A stretch of DNA of 64,000 bases from Burkholderiales bacterium (GCA_021414305.1 JAIOOS010000018.1:1-64000), one strand, 5' to 3'; positions 26,641 to 38,388 are shown, numbered from the stretch's first letter. The notes: generated by a model from the letters alone, not told the origin. Translations and numbers: made by a program.

Positions 26641-29568
26641 TCACTGACACGCTTCGCACTCGGGGTTGTCGAGTGCGCAGAACTTCACATCGGACTCGAG
26701 CGTCGCGTCGCTCGCAAGGCTCGACATCGAAGTCGAAGCAATCACCGGCGCCGCGGCAGCGGTCGTCGCCGTCGAGCGGCCTCCGCTCGATACGGCGTTG
26801 AGCTGGCTCGATTTCACCGTCGACTTCTCGGCGTTGGTCGCGCTCTGCGTGCGCAGGTAGTAGGTCGTCTTCAGGCCGCGAAGCCAGGCGAGCTTGTAGG
26901 TCTCGTCGAGCTTCTTGCCCGAGGCGCCGGCCATGTAGATGTTGAGCGACTGCGCCTGATCGATCCACTTCTGCCGCCGCGCCGCCGCCTCCACCAGCCA
27001 CTGCGTCTCGATCTCGAACGCGGTGGCGTAGAGCGACTTGAGATCGGCCGGAACCCGGTCGATGCGCTGCAGCGAGCCGTCGAAGTGTTTCAGGTCCATG
27101 ACCATCACTTCGTCCCAGAGGCCCGCCTTCTTCAGGTCGCGCACCAGGTACTCGTTGACGATCGTGAACTCGCCCGAGAGGTTCGACTTCACCGACAGGT
27201 TGCCGAACGAGGGCTCGATCGAGGCGCTGACGCCGACGATGTTGGAGATGGTCGCCGTCGGCGCGATCGCCACGCAGTTCGAGTTGCGCATGCCGTGCTC
27301 GCCGATGCGCGCGCGCAGCGCGTTCCAGTCGAGCGTGGACGAGCGGTCGATCTCGACCAGCGCGTTGCCGTTGGCGAGCGTGCCGCGCTGCTCCGACAAC
27401 AGGTCGAGGGTATCGATCGGCAGGATGCCGCGGTCCCAGAGCGAGCCGCGGTAGCTCGAGTAGCGGCCGCGTTCGGCGGCCAGCTCGGTCGAGGCCCAGT
27501 AGGCGTGATAGCAGACCGCCTCCATCGAACGGTCGGCGAAGCTCACGGCTTCCGGCGAGGCGTAAGGCACGCCGATCTCGTAGAGCGCGTCCTGGAAGCC
27601 CATGATGCCGAGGCCGACCGGGCGATGGCGCAGGTTCGAGTCGCGCGCCTTCTTGACCGCGTAGTAGTTGATGTCGATCACGTTGTCGAGCATCCGCATC
27701 GCCGTGGCGATGGTCTTCTTCAGCTTGACCTGGTCGAGAACGCCGTTCACCACATGCTGGGCGAGGTTGACCGAGCCGAGGTTGCAGACCGCGATCTCGG
27801 TGTCGCCGGTGTTGAGCGTGATCTCGGTGCACAGGTTGCTCGAGTGCACGACGCCGACGTGCTGCTGCGGCGAGCGCACGTTGCACGCGTCCTTGAACGT
27901 GATCCAGGGATGCCCGGTCTCGAACAGCATCGTCAGCATCTTGCGCCAGAGGTCGGCGGCCTTCATCTTCCTGAACAGCTTGATCTCGCCGCGCGCCGCC
28001 TTGTCTTCGTAGGCGATGTAGGCGGTCTCGAACGCCTTGCCGAACTTGTCGTGCAGGTCGGGGCAGGTGCTGGGCGAGAACAGGGTCCAGTCGCCGCCTT
28101 CCATCACGCGCTTCATCAGCAGGTCGGGCACCCAGTTGGCGGTGTTCATGTCGTGCGTGCGCCGGCGGTCGTCGCCGGTGTTCTTGCGCAGCTCGAGGAA
28201 CTCCTCGATGTCGAGGTGCCAGCTTTCCAGGTAGGCGCAGACCGCGCCCTTCCTCTTGCCGCCCTGGTTGACCGCGACCGCGGTGTCGTTCACCACCTTC
28301 AGGAACGGCACCACGCCCTGGCTCTTGCCGTTGGTGCCCTTGATGTAGCTGCCGAGCGCGCGGACGTTGGTCCAGTCGTTGCCCAGGCCGCCGGCGAACT
28401 TGGAGAGCAGCGCGTTTTCCTTGAGCGCCTCGTAGATGCCGTCGAGGTCGTCGGAGACGGTGGTGAGGTAGCAGCTGGAGAGCTGCGAGCGGCGGGTGCC
28501 GGCGTTGAACAGGGTCGGCGTCGAGCTCATGAAGTCGAAGCTCGAGAGCACCTCGTAGAACTCGATGGCGCGCGCTTCGCGGTCGATCTCGCCGAGCGCC
28601 AGGCCCATCGCCACGCGCATGAAGAAGGCCTGCGGCAGCTCGATCCGGGCCTCGTCGATGTGCAGGAAGTAGCGGTCGTACAGCGTCTGCAGGCCGAGGT
28701 AGTCGAACTGCAGGTCGCGGTCGACGTTGAGTGCCGCGCCGAGCCGTGCGAGGTCGAACTGGAGCAGCTTCTCGTCGAGCAGCTCGGCCTGCACGCCCTT
28801 CTTGATGAACTGCGGAAAGTACTCGGCGTAGCGCGCGTGCATGTCCGAGTGGAGCAGCTCCTCGCCGAGGATCTCGCGCCGGATCGTGTGCAGGAGCAGC
28901 CGCGCGGTGGCGCGGGTGTAGCCCGGGTCCTTCTCGATCAGGGTGCGGGCGGCGAGGATGGCCGCCTTGTGCACCTCGTCGATCGGCACGCCGTCGTACA
29001 GGTTGCGCTTGGTCTCGGCCAGGATCGGCTCGGGACGGACGTCGGCGCCGAGGCCGGCGCACGAGGTCTCGATCAGCGTCTGCAGCCGCGCCGCGTCGAG
29101 CGGCACGCGGTTGCCGCGGTCGGTGACCATGAGGACCGGTTCGGGCCGGGTCGGGGCAGGACCCTGCTTCGCGCGCTCCTGCGCGCGCCGCTCGCGATAG
29201 AGCACGTAGGCGCGAGCGACCTCGTGGTGGCCGCCGCGCATCAGGCCGAGCTCGACCTGGTCCTGCACGTCTTCGATATGGAAGGTGCCGCCGCCCGGCC
29301 GCGAGCGCAGCAGCGCGCGAACCACCGATTCGGTCAGGCCGTCGACTGTCTCGCGAACGCTCGCCGAGGCCGCACCCTGGGTGCCGTGAACCGCCAGGAA
29401 CGCCTTCATCAGGGCGACCGCGATCTTGTTCGGCTCGAACGAAACGACCGCGCCGTTGCGGCGCAGGATCTGATAGCCCTGGTACGCGGACACGACTGGC
29501 GCGGGCCGGGCTGCGGGGCGCAGCGCGGGGGCGGTCGTGGGCGTTGCCTGGGCGGGGGTAGCTTGCAT
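26641..29568 (-). CDS. nrdA: Ribonucleotide reductase class Ia, alpha subunit, with two ATP-cones
   Basis: 975 residues, longer than the 761 of E. coli. Two ATP-cone regions precede the catalytic barrel: one at about 30-125 (ILRRNGAVVSFEPNKI) and a second at about 130-230 (VTDRGNRVPLDAARL). The catalytic core has NAGTRRSQLSSCYL, NLCTEITLNT with the thiyl radical Cys, and a C-terminal redox pair in CEACQ. ATG at 29568 has a strong AGAGGAG site. Pseudomonas NrdA has the same double-cone layout. Expression is probably repressed by NrdR through two upstream boxes. Confidence 0.96.
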   Translation of the reverse strand: MQATPAQATPTTAPALRPAARPAPVVSAYQGYQILRRNGAVVSFEPNKIAVALMKAFLAVHGTQGAASASVRETVDGLTESVVRALLRSRPGGGTFHIEDVQDQVELGLMRGGHHEVARAYVLYRERRAQERAKQGPAPTRPEPVLMVTDRGNRVPLDAARLQTLIETSCAGLGADVRPEPILAETKRNLYDGVPIDEVHKAAILAARTLIEKDPGYTRATARLLLHTIRREILGEELLHSDMHARYAEYFPQFIKKGVQAELLDEKLLQFDLARLGAALNVDRDLQFDYLGLQTLYDRYFLHIDEARIELPQAFFMRVAMGLALGEIDREARAIEFYEVLSSFDFMSSTPTLFNAGTRRSQLSSCYLTTVSDDLDGIYEALKENALLSKFAGGLGNDWTNVRALGSYIKGTNGKSQGVVPFLKVVNDTAVAVNQGGKRKGAVCAYLESWHLDIEEFLELRKNTGDDRRRTHDMNTANWVPDLLMKRVMEGGDWTLFSPSTCPDLHDKFGKAFETAYIAYEDKAARGEIKLFRKMKAADLWRKMLTMLFETGHPWITFKDACNVRSPQQHVGVVHSSNLCTEITLNTGDTEIAVCNLGSVNLAQHVVNGVLDQVKLKKTIATAMRMLDNVIDINYYAVKKARDSNLRHRPVGLGIMGFQDALYEIGVPYASPEAVSFADRSMEAVCYHAYWASTELAAERGRYSSYRGSLWDRGILPIDTLDLLSEQRGTLANGNALVEIDRSSTLDWNALRARIGEHGMRNSNCVAIAPTATISNIVGVSASIEPSFGNLSVKSNLSGEFTIVNEYLVRDLKKAGLWDEVMVMDLKHFDGSLQRIDRVPADLKSLYATAFEIETQWLVEAAARRQKWIDQAQSLNIYMAGASGKKLDETYKLAWLRGLKTTYYLRTQSATNAEKSTVKSSQLNAVSSGGRSTATTAAAAPVIASTSMSSLASDATLESDVKFCALDNPECEACQ

Positions 29569-29713
29569 GAAATCTCCTCTGAGGCACACCGGCTGGCCTG
29601 CTGCCGCCGGGGCTGAATTGTTTGTTCGCCGGCAAAGACTCGTCGGGGGCCTGTGCGCTCGCGAAAAAGGTCTGAAGGGGGTCTGGACGAGAAGTCCAGC
29701 ATAGCATCGCTGG

Positions 29714-29760
29714 ACACTATATCTGGGGTCAATGTGGCCAACAAGCACTACCTATAGCGT
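29714..29760 (-). promoter_or_regulatory. nrdAB promoter with two NrdR-like boxes
   Basis: On the minus strand TTGTTG (29744-29739) and TATAGT (29721-29716) are separated by 17 nt. Two 16-base near-palindromes, 29714-29729 and 29745-29760, match 13 and 12 of 16 positions of the remembered NrdR consensus ACACWATATATWGTGT. Their starts are 31 bp apart, about three helical turns, as in known NrdR sites. They overlap the -10 and -35. The leader to nrdA is about 140 nt. Confidence 0.72.
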
Positions 29761-29777
29761 ATGAACCCGTACATATT

Positions 29778-30367
29778 TCACGGTACAAAGTCCAGCCACA
29801 GTGGCTGCAGCCGCTCGCGCAAACCAGCCCAATCGAATCCGGTGCCGGGATCGTTCTTGCGCCCCGGAGCGACGTGCTCGTGGCCGACCACGGCGCGGAT
29901 CGGGTAGCGCGCCGCAAGGCGAAAAAGGGTCGCCGCGAGCCGCTCGTACTGGACCGGTTCGAAGCTACCTCCTTCCAGGCCCTCGAGCTCGATCCCGAGC
30001 GAAAAGTCATTGCAGTTGGTGCGGCCATTCCAGGCCGATTCGCCCGCGTGCCACGCCCGCTGATCACACGACACGAACTGAACCAGCTCGCCGTCGCGAC
30101 GAACCAGGAAGTGCGCCGAGACCCGCAGACCCCGGATCGTCTCGAAGTAGGGATGCGCGCCCGGATCGAGCCGGTTGGTGAACAGCCTCTCGACCCCGTC
30201 GCCGCCGTACTCGCCCGGCGGCAGGCTGATCGAGTGCACGACGACCAGGTCGATCGCCGTGCCCGCCGGCCGCGGCCCGAAGTTCGGCGAGGCGACCCGC
30301 CGCGCTTCGCGCAGCCAGCCGCCCCGCCAGGGCGAGCGCTCCGCGGCCGGCGCCGCCTTGCCGCGCT

Positions 30368-30371
<4 letters not shown>
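29778..30371 (-). CDS. ampD: 1,6-anhydro-N-acetylmuramyl-L-alanine amidase AmpD
   Basis: 197 residues; cytoplasmic zinc amidase that cleaves anhydromuropeptides in cell-wall recycling. Zinc ligands are in VVVHSIS and GHEHVAPGRKNDPGTGFDW, and the substrate block ELVQFVSCDQRAWHAGESAW is typical. GTG start at 30371 overlaps the pilR stop. The pilR-ampD order is common in Burkholderiales. Confidence 0.95.
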
Positions 30372-31905
<1,534 letters not shown>

Positions 31906-31909
<4 letters not shown>

Positions 31910-33753
31910 GAGGTCAGGCGCAGGCGGGCTTCGGAGGGTTGCAGGGCGACGCGGCGCACATCGACGAAGAACTCGTTGCGTCGCGGCGCGTCGGGCGGCA
32001 GCAGCCGGTAGTCGATGCGCGCCCCGTATCTCTCGCAGAGCTCCCGGCAAATGTAAAGGCCCAGGCCCGCGCCGCGGCTGCGGGTCGAGAAAAAGGGCTC
32101 GAACAAATACGGTTCGACGTCGGGCGGGATCGGCGCGCCGTCGGAAAGGACGCTGAACTCGGCCGCCGATTCGCCGTTGGCGCGCAGCGTCAGGAGGATC
32201 GCGCCCGGCCGGTGGCTGGCATGGCGGCGGGCGTTGTCGAGCAGGTTGACGAGCACGCGGCGCAGGTGCTCGGCGTCGAACAGCACGCCGATCGGCTCGC
32301 TCGGCAGCTCGACCCGAAGGATGCTCTGTTCGCCGAGCTGCACGCCGGCCGCCTGCGCCCATTCGCCGCAGACCTCGGCGAGCTGCGCGGTCGCATCGAT
32401 CGCGCCGACATCCTGCACCCGGCCCGGCGCCACCTCCATGACGTCGTCGACGATCCGCTTCAGCCGCTCGACGTTCTCGGTCACCATCTTCATCAGCTGG
32501 CGCTGGGCCGGATCGGTGGCGTCCTCGGCGAGCAGCGCGTTCGCCTGGGCGATCGCTGCAAGCGGATTGCGGATCTCGTGCGCGATGCCGGCCGAGACGC
32601 GGCCCATCGCCGCCAGCTTTTCCTGGCGGCTGCGCGCCTGCACGCTGCGCACGTCTTCGAGGAACAGCACGCAGACCTCCTCGCTCACGCGCGGTTCGCG
32701 CTTTCTCGTGAAGCGCACCCGCACGCGCAGCGTGCGGTGCGAGTCGGGCGCGAACTGCAGCGGCACGTCGCGGCCGGCCTCGGGCCACGACGCCTCGGCG
32801 AACGCGCGCTCGACCGAATCGACGAGAGCGCCCCACGCCGGCACGCCGCGCAGCTGGAACGGCGCGGCGCGGCTGGTGCCCTCGGGCGCGAGCAGGCGCC
32901 GCGCCGAGGGGTTGGCGGCGCGGACCTTGCCGCCGCGGTCGACGACGAGGACGCCGTCTTCCATCTCCTCGATCACGAGGCGGTTGAGTGCCGCCTGCTG
33001 GCGCGCCATCTCGAGGCTGCCGCGCGCGCTCAGCTCTTCGCGGGCCAGCCGCCCGGCCAGCTCGCCGGCAAGCACCGTGATGACGAAGAAGCCGCTGCCG
33101 GCCAGCCCCGCCTGGGTCATGAGCAGGGTCGCGTCGCCGCCCGACACCACTCCCAGCCAGGCGGTGGCGAGCAGGGCCAGGGTGGCCAGCGCGGCGGTCG
33201 CGAGCGCGAGCACGCGCGGCGTCAGCACGCCGGCCATCAGCACCGGCAGCACCAGCAGGGCGACGTAGTTGAAGCTCGATCCGGGCGAGGCGAGGTGCAG
33301 CCCGGTGAAGAAGATCAGGTCGGCGCCGATCGTCGCGATCCACTGCGGGCTGCGCAGCCGCGCCATGGTGTGCGGCGCCGCGCCGCGGCGAAAGCGCGGC
33401 AGCAGCCACATGCTGATCGCGAGCGTGGCGAAGGCGACGCTCAGGGCAACGATCACCGGCGTCGGCCTGAGGCCGAAGAAGCTGGCGACCGCCAGCGTCA
33501 CGACCAGGGCAACGCCGAGCGCGGCGCGCGCGGCGATGAAGGCGCGGTAGATCCGCTCGAACGTGGTCGAGTTGCCGCCGCGCTGCCGCCGCACCGCGCG
33601 CGGCGTGTCCGGCCCCTCGCTGTGCCAGGCCGAGCTGAGCTGGGACTCGTCGGCCATGGCCGAGTTGTCGGTGGTCGGGCCGAACGCGCCGAACCAGGAT
33701 TCGTCGCCCATCGGCGCCGGCCGGGTCGGTCGCGGCAGGTCGGCAGGCCTCAT
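31906..33753 (-). CDS. pilS: Sensor histidine kinase PilS
   Basis: 615 residues. About six membrane segments at residues 75-240, a PAS-like stretch (IEEMEDGVLVVDRGGKVRAAN), the H box AGIAHEIRNPLAAIAQA, N box VLVNLLDNARRH and a G box GAGLGLYI. PilS senses pilin in the membrane and controls PilR. The ATG at 33753 overlaps the stop of the upstream small gene (TGATG). The frame is open about 100 bases further, but only as an overlap. Confidence 0.92.
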
Positions 33754-33995
33754 CAGCGGTCGGGGTGCGCCTGCTCGTACGCGGCGCGGTGCGGTTCGCC
33801 GCAGAACACGCCGCCGCGGCCGGGCAGCGCCTCGTCGCGCGGCAGGTGAACGCCGCATTGCGCGCAGGCGAGCATCGGCTGCACCTCGGCCGTTGGCCCG
33901 GGCGGCGGCGGCGCGGCGGACGGGCCCTTGCGCGTGCCCTTGCGCAGCAGCCAGAGCAACAGGACGACGGCAATCAGAAAGATGAGGATCTTCAT
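33753..33995 (-). CDS. PP0621-like small membrane protein
   Basis: 80 residues: one N-terminal membrane segment (KILIFLIAVVLLLWLL), a Pro-rich spacer, then a small cysteine region (CAQCGVHLP, FCGEPH) likely to bind zinc. The function is unknown. It is regularly found before pilS in betaproteobacteria. Both ends overlap neighbours by one to four bases. Confidence 0.82.
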   Translation of the reverse strand: MKILIFLIAVVLLLWLLRKGTRKGPSAAPPPPGPTAEVQPMLACAQCGVHLPRDEALPGRGGVFCGEPHRAAYEQAHPDR

Positions 33996-34837
33996 CAGGT
34001 CAGCGGTGGGGCACGATGCAGCAGGACCTCGAGCACGAAGCGCGAGCCGACGTAGGCGAGCAACAGCAACGCCGCCCCGGCGTAGAGCCAGCCCGCCGCC
34101 TTCGGCCCCCGCCAGCCGAAGGCGCGCCGCCCCGCCAGAAGGCCGGCGAAGACGAGCCAGCTGAGGATCGAGAACACCGTCTTGTGCTCCCAGCGCCACG
34201 GGCTCGCGAACACCGCGCCGAGAACGATCACTGCCGAGAGGACGACGAAGCCGGCGGCGACGAAGGTGAAGGTCAGCCGTTCGAGGCGCAGCAGCGGCAG
34301 CCCTTCGGCAGGCGCGGCGCCGGCCAGCGGCGCGCGCCGCATCTGCCGCTCGGCGCGGTTCAGCAGCAGCGCGTGCAGGACGGCCACGCCGAACAGGCCG
34401 TAGGAGGCGATGCCGAGCAGCCAGTGCAGCGGCGCCCAGATCGACGCGGCTTGCGGATGGACCCGGCCCGGATAGATCCAGGCGAGGACGACGACGACGA
34501 TGCCGCAGGCCGCGAGCGCACGCCGCGCCCCGGGCAGCGGCAGCAGGCGGCTCTCGAGCTGATAGACGGCGAGCACGAGCCAAAGCGTCAGCGAGAGCGC
34601 CGGGGCAAAGCCGAAGCGTGCCCCGGGAACGCCCGAGCCGAGGCCGGCGATGTCGATCACGAGGGCAAGGCCGTGCGCTATCCAGCCGACCAGCAGCGCA
34701 GTGCGCAACGCCGACGAGAAACGCTCGCTCCGCATGGCTGCGGCGACATAGCAGGCGAGGGCCACGACGCTCGGCAAAGCCAGTGCCAGAGCACCCGCCG
34801 CGAGGCCAGCCGGGTCGGCACCGAACGATAGAATCAT
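33995..34837 (-). CDS. YpjD/CcsA-type cytochrome c assembly membrane protein
   Basis: 280 residues with eight predicted hydrophobic segments. It belongs to the CcmC/CcsA-like family that includes YpjD (WAPLHWLLGIASYGLFGVAVLHALLL; SPWRWEHKTVFSILSW). A haem-handling role is inferred from the family, not shown. It diverges from ffh with 46 bp between, as in many proteobacteria. Its stop overlaps the next gene start. Confidence 0.87.
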   Translation of the reverse strand: MILSFGADPAGLAAGALALALPSVVALACYVAAAMRSERFSSALRTALLVGWIAHGLALVIDIAGLGSGVPGARFGFAPALSLTLWLVLAVYQLESRLLPLPGARRALAACGIVVVVLAWIYPGRVHPQAASIWAPLHWLLGIASYGLFGVAVLHALLLNRAERQMRRAPLAGAAPAEGLPLLRLERLTFTFVAAGFVVLSAVIVLGAVFASPWRWEHKTVFSILSWLVFAGLLAGRRAFGWRGPKAAGWLYAGAALLLLAYVGSRFVLEVLLHRAPPLT

Positions 34838-34883
34838 CGTCCAAGTGTACTTTCGCACCTCGGTTCGGCCGCGTGCGCGCCTG

Positions 34884-36257
34884 ATGGCTTCTGCCCTGAC
34901 CGATCGTCTCAGCCGGCTCGTCAAGACGATGCGCGGCCAGGCCCGCATCACCGAAGACAACGTGCAGGACATGCTGCGCGAAGTGCGCATGGCGCTGCTC
35001 GAGGCCGACGTCGCACTGCCGGTGGTGCGCGACTTCATCGCCCGGGTCAAGGCGAGCGCTCTCGGCGCCGAGGTGGTGGGATCGCTCTCGCCGGGGCAGG
35101 CCTTCGTCGGCGTCGTCAACCGCGAGCTGGCGGCGACGATGGGCGAAGGCGTGGCCGATCTCGACCTCGCGACCCAACCGCCCGCGGTCATCCTGATGGC
35201 CGGCCTGCAGGGCGCCGGCAAGACCACCACCACCGCCAAGCTCGCCCGGCACCTGATCGAAAAGCGCAAGAAGAAGGTGCTGACGGTCTCGGTCGACGTC
35301 TACCGGCCGGCGGCGATCGAGCAGCTCAAGACGGTGACGAAGCAGGCCGGCGCCGAGTGGTTCCCGTCGGCCGCCACCGATTCCCCGCTCGCCATCGCGG
35401 CCGCCGCGATCGACTACGCGAAGCGGCACTACTTCGACGTCCTCATCGTCGACACCGCCGGCCGCCTGGCGGTCGACGAGAAGCTGATGGCCGAGATCCG
35501 CGAGCTGCACGCCGCGCTGAATCCGGTCGAGACCCTGTTCGTGGTCGATGCGATGCAGGGCCAGGACGCGGTCAACACCGCCAAGGCCTTCAAGGAGGCG
35601 CTGCCGCTCACCGGCATCGTGCTGACCAAGATGGACGGCGACTCGCGCGGCGGCGCGGCGCTCTCGGTCCGCGCCGTCACCGGCGCGCCGATCAAGTTCG
35701 CCGGCACCAGCGAGAAGATCGACGGCCTCGAGGTGTTCGACGCCGGCCGCCACGCCGGCCGCGTGCTCGGCATGGGCGACATCGTCGGCCTGGTCGAGGA
35801 AGTGACCAAAGGCGTCGACGTCGCCGCGGCGCAGAAGCTCGCCGACAAGGTCAAGGCCGGCGACAGCTTCGATCTGAACGACTTCCTGTCGCAGATTTCA
35901 CAGATGAAGAAGATGGGCGGCCTCGGCGGCCTCGTCGACAAGTTACCCTCGCAGTTCACCGGCGGCCGTGCTGCCAATCTCGGCCCGGCCGAGATGGAGC
36001 GCGCCGAGCGCGACGTTCGCCGCATGGAAGGCATCATCTGCTCGATGACGCCCCAGGAGCGAAGGAAGCCGGAGCTGCTCAAGGCGACGCGCAAGCGCCG
36101 CATCGCGGGCGGCGCCGGGGTTCAGGTTCAGGAGGTCAACCGATTGCTCAACCAGTTCGAGCAGATGCGCGACGTCATGAAGAAGATGAAGGGCGGCGGC
36201 ATGATGAAGATGATGAAGCGGATGGGCGGCATGAAGAACTTCGGAGGCATGCGCTGA
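34884..36257 (+). CDS. ffh: Signal recognition particle protein Ffh
   Basis: 457 residues. N domain, then the GTPase G domain with GLQGAGKTTTTAKLA, DTAGRLAVDE and TKMDGDSRGGAAL, and a methionine-rich M domain ending MMKMMKRMGGMKNFGGMR. Binds 4.5S RNA and signal sequences and docks with FtsY, also encoded in this window. ATG at 34884 lacks an obvious ribosome site. Confidence 0.97.
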   Translation: MASALTDRLSRLVKTMRGQARITEDNVQDMLREVRMALLEADVALPVVRDFIARVKASALGAEVVGSLSPGQAFVGVVNRELAATMGEGVADLDLATQPPAVILMAGLQGAGKTTTTAKLARHLIEKRKKKVLTVSVDVYRPAAIEQLKTVTKQAGAEWFPSAATDSPLAIAAAAIDYAKRHYFDVLIVDTAGRLAVDEKLMAEIRELHAALNPVETLFVVDAMQGQDAVNTAKAFKEALPLTGIVLTKMDGDSRGGAALSVRAVTGAPIKFAGTSEKIDGLEVFDAGRHAGRVLGMGDIVGLVEEVTKGVDVAAAQKLADKVKAGDSFDLNDFLSQISQMKKMGGLGGLVDKLPSQFTGGRAANLGPAEMERAERDVRRMEGIICSMTPQERRKPELLKATRKRRIAGGAGVQVQEVNRLLNQFEQMRDVMKKMKGGGMMKMMKRMGGMKNFGGMR

Positions 36258-36303
36258 CCGCGCCGGCCCCCGGCACCGACTCGGCCACGCTGAAGACGAC
36301 CCG

Positions 36304-37083
36304 ATGGATCCGTATCTCATCTCGGTGATCGCCCTCGCCTGCGCCCTGCCGCTCGTCTGGTGGCTGGCGCGGCGCACCGGACCGCCCGAGCGCCAGGAGC
36401 AGCCGGCCGAGCGCATGGACACGCTCGCCGCCTGGCCGCCCGAGCCGACGCGGGTGCTGCGCTCGTCCGAACGGCTCGCCTTCAGCACCCTCAAGCTCGC
36501 CCTGCCCGGCTACATGATCCTGGCGCAGGTGCCGATCGCCCGCTTTCTCAACGTGCCTAAGCGCAACTCGTATGCCGAGTGGATGCGCCGGCTCGGCAGC
36601 CAGTGCGTCGACTTCGTCGTCTGCGACGTCACCTCGCAGGTGATCGCGGTGGTCGAGGTGCGGCCGCCGGCCGAGCAGATCGGCGAGAAGCTCCGGGCCC
36701 GGCTCGACCGGGTCGAGCGCGTGCTGACCGCGGCCAACATCCCGGTGCACGTCTGGAACGAGGAACGCCTGCCGACGATCGAGGCGGCACGCGACAAGCT
36801 GCTGCCGCGGGCGCCCGCCGTGCCCGCCGACATGGCGAGAAAGCCGCTGGTCGACCTGCAACCGCTGACCACCGGTGCCGCCGTCGTGATGGGCGGCGCG
36901 GGCGCGGTGGTGGCCGAAGCCCCGCCCGAAGTCGTCGCGCCGGCGATCGATCCGTTCGCCGATACCGATCGCGACTGGACCCAGGGCGAGGTGATCGAGG
37001 TCGGCGAGCCGACCGGCTCGACCTGGTTCGACGAGCTCGAGGAATCGGTCCAGCCGGTGCTGCCGCCGGTCGAGAAGCGCTAA
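36304..37083 (+). CDS. DUF2726 membrane-anchored protein
   Basis: 259 residues. An N-terminal membrane segment (ISVIALACALPLVWWLA) is followed by a DUF2726 region at about 50-155 (LRSSERLAFSTLKLALPGYMI; VDFVVCDVTSQVIAVVEV). DUF2726 proteins may be distant PD-(D/E)XK nuclease-like, but the catalytic set is not clear here. The last 80 residues are acidic and variable. It is convergent with ftsY, 6 bp apart. Confidence 0.8.
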   Translation: MDPYLISVIALACALPLVWWLARRTGPPERQEQPAERMDTLAAWPPEPTRVLRSSERLAFSTLKLALPGYMILAQVPIARFLNVPKRNSYAEWMRRLGSQCVDFVVCDVTSQVIAVVEVRPPAEQIGEKLRARLDRVERVLTAANIPVHVWNEERLPTIEAARDKLLPRAPAVPADMARKPLVDLQPLTTGAAVVMGGAGAVVAEAPPEVVAPAIDPFADTDRDWTQGEVIEVGEPTGSTWFDELEESVQPVLPPVEKR

Positions 37084-37089
37084 CAGGCC

Positions 37090-38388
37090 CTAGCTGAGCA
37101 AGGCCTGCGCGAATTCGCGCGCGCGAAAGGTCTGCAGGTCAGCGAGCTTCTCGCCGACACCGATGAAATACACCGGCAACGGCGCCGTGCGCGAGCGCGA
37201 CCAGAGGGCGATCGCCGCCAGCACGCCGCCCTTGGCGGTGCCGTCGAGCTTGGTGATGATCAGGCCGGTGAGCTGCAACGCGGCGTCGAAGGCCTGCACC
37301 TGGGCCAGCGCGTTCTGCCCGGTGTTGCCGTCGATCACGAGCAGCACCTCGTGCGGCGCGCCGGGCTCGGCTTTGGCGATGGTGCGCCGGATCTTCTTCA
37401 GCTCTTCCATCAGGTGAGCCTGCGTCGCCAGGCGGCCGGCGGTGTCGGCGATGACGACGTCGCAGCCGCGGGCGCGGCCGGCGACGACCGCATCGAAGGT
37501 CACGCCGGCCGGATCGCCGCCTTCCTGGCTGACGATCTCGATCCGGTTGCCGGCGGGCAGGCGAGTGGCCGCCGGCGAGCCGTCGCGCGCCGGTTCGGCC
37601 CGCTCGGCCCAGGCGAGGAGCTGCTCGCGCGCCGCGGCGCGAAAGGTGTCGGCAGCGGCGAGCAGTACCTTCTGGTCGGCGTCGACGAGGTGGCGGGCCA
37701 GCTTGCCGACGCTCGTGGTCTTGCCGGCGCCATTGACGCCGACCACCATGATCACCGTCGGCACGTGCTCGCCGATCACGAGCGGCCGCTCGAGCGGCGC
37801 GAGCAGGTCGGCGACGCAGTCGGTGAGCAGGCCCCGCACCGCAGCGGGATCCTCGAGGTGGGCGCGCTTGATCCGCCGCTGCAGGTCGTCGAGCAGGTGG
37901 CGCGTCGCGGCGACGCCGGTGTCGGCCTGGAGCAGCGCCGCCTCCAGGTCTTCGTACATCGCGTCGTCGATGCTCGCGCCGACGAACGCCTGTGCGATGT
38001 TCGAGCCGGTCTTGCGCAGGCCGGTTCGCAGCTTCGCCAGCCAGTCGCTGCGGTCTTCGCGCTCGGCCGGCGCCGGTTCGGCAACCGGCAGGAGGGCGGC
38101 CGGCGCGTCCTCCGGGATCTCTGTCGGCGGAGCCGTCGTTGTCACCACGGGAAGCGCTTCGATCGGCGGCGCGGTGAGCGGCGGAGCAACGGACGGGACG
38201 TCGACCGGCTTCTTGCCGAAGAAGAGCTCGCCGACGTCGGCATTCAGCCACTCGAGCGCGGTGCGCGGGCGCGTCGACGAGCCGGCCGGCGCCCGCTCGC
38301 CCGTCGCCGGGCCCGGCTCGCCACCGGCTTCGGCCGCGCCGGCCGGCGTCTGCACAGCGGGCGGCTTCTTTCTGAAGAAACTGAACAT
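37090..38388 (-). CDS. ftsY: Signal recognition particle receptor FtsY
   Basis: 432 residues. An N-terminal lipid-binding FFRKKP stretch and a long Ala/Pro/Glu-rich A domain (to about 125) precede the NG domain with GVNGAGKTTSVGKLA, DTAGRLATQ and TKLDGTAKGG. It receives ribosome-SRP complexes at the membrane. ATG at 38388. It diverges from the tRNA-Met gene. Confidence 0.97.
   Translation of the reverse strand: MFSFFRKKPPAVQTPAGAAEAGGEPGPATGERAPAGSSTRPRTALEWLNADVGELFFGKKPVDVPSVAPPLTAPPIEALPVVTTTAPPTEIPEDAPAALLPVAEPAPAEREDRSDWLAKLRTGLRKTGSNIAQAFVGASIDDAMYEDLEAALLQADTGVAATRHLLDDLQRRIKRAHLEDPAAVRGLLTDCVADLLAPLERPLVIGEHVPTVIMVVGVNGAGKTTSVGKLARHLVDADQKVLLAAADTFRAAAREQLLAWAERAEPARDGSPAATRLPAGNRIEIVSQEGGDPAGVTFDAVVAGRARGCDVVIADTAGRLATQAHLMEELKKIRRTIAKAEPGAPHEVLLVIDGNTGQNALAQVQAFDAALQLTGLIITKLDGTAKGGVLAAIALWSRSRTAPLPVYFIGVGEKLADLQTFRAREFAQALLS

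Noticed and set aside
26389..29616. A plus-strand open frame of over 1000 codons opposite nrdA
   Set aside because: It is an antisense shadow of nrdA caused by high GC. It has no ribosome site or recognisable domain and is rich in His, Arg and Val-Glu repeats typical of shadows.
37081..37092. A terminator between DUF2726 gene and ftsY
   Set aside because: Only six bases separate the convergent stops and no stem with a T-run is visible.
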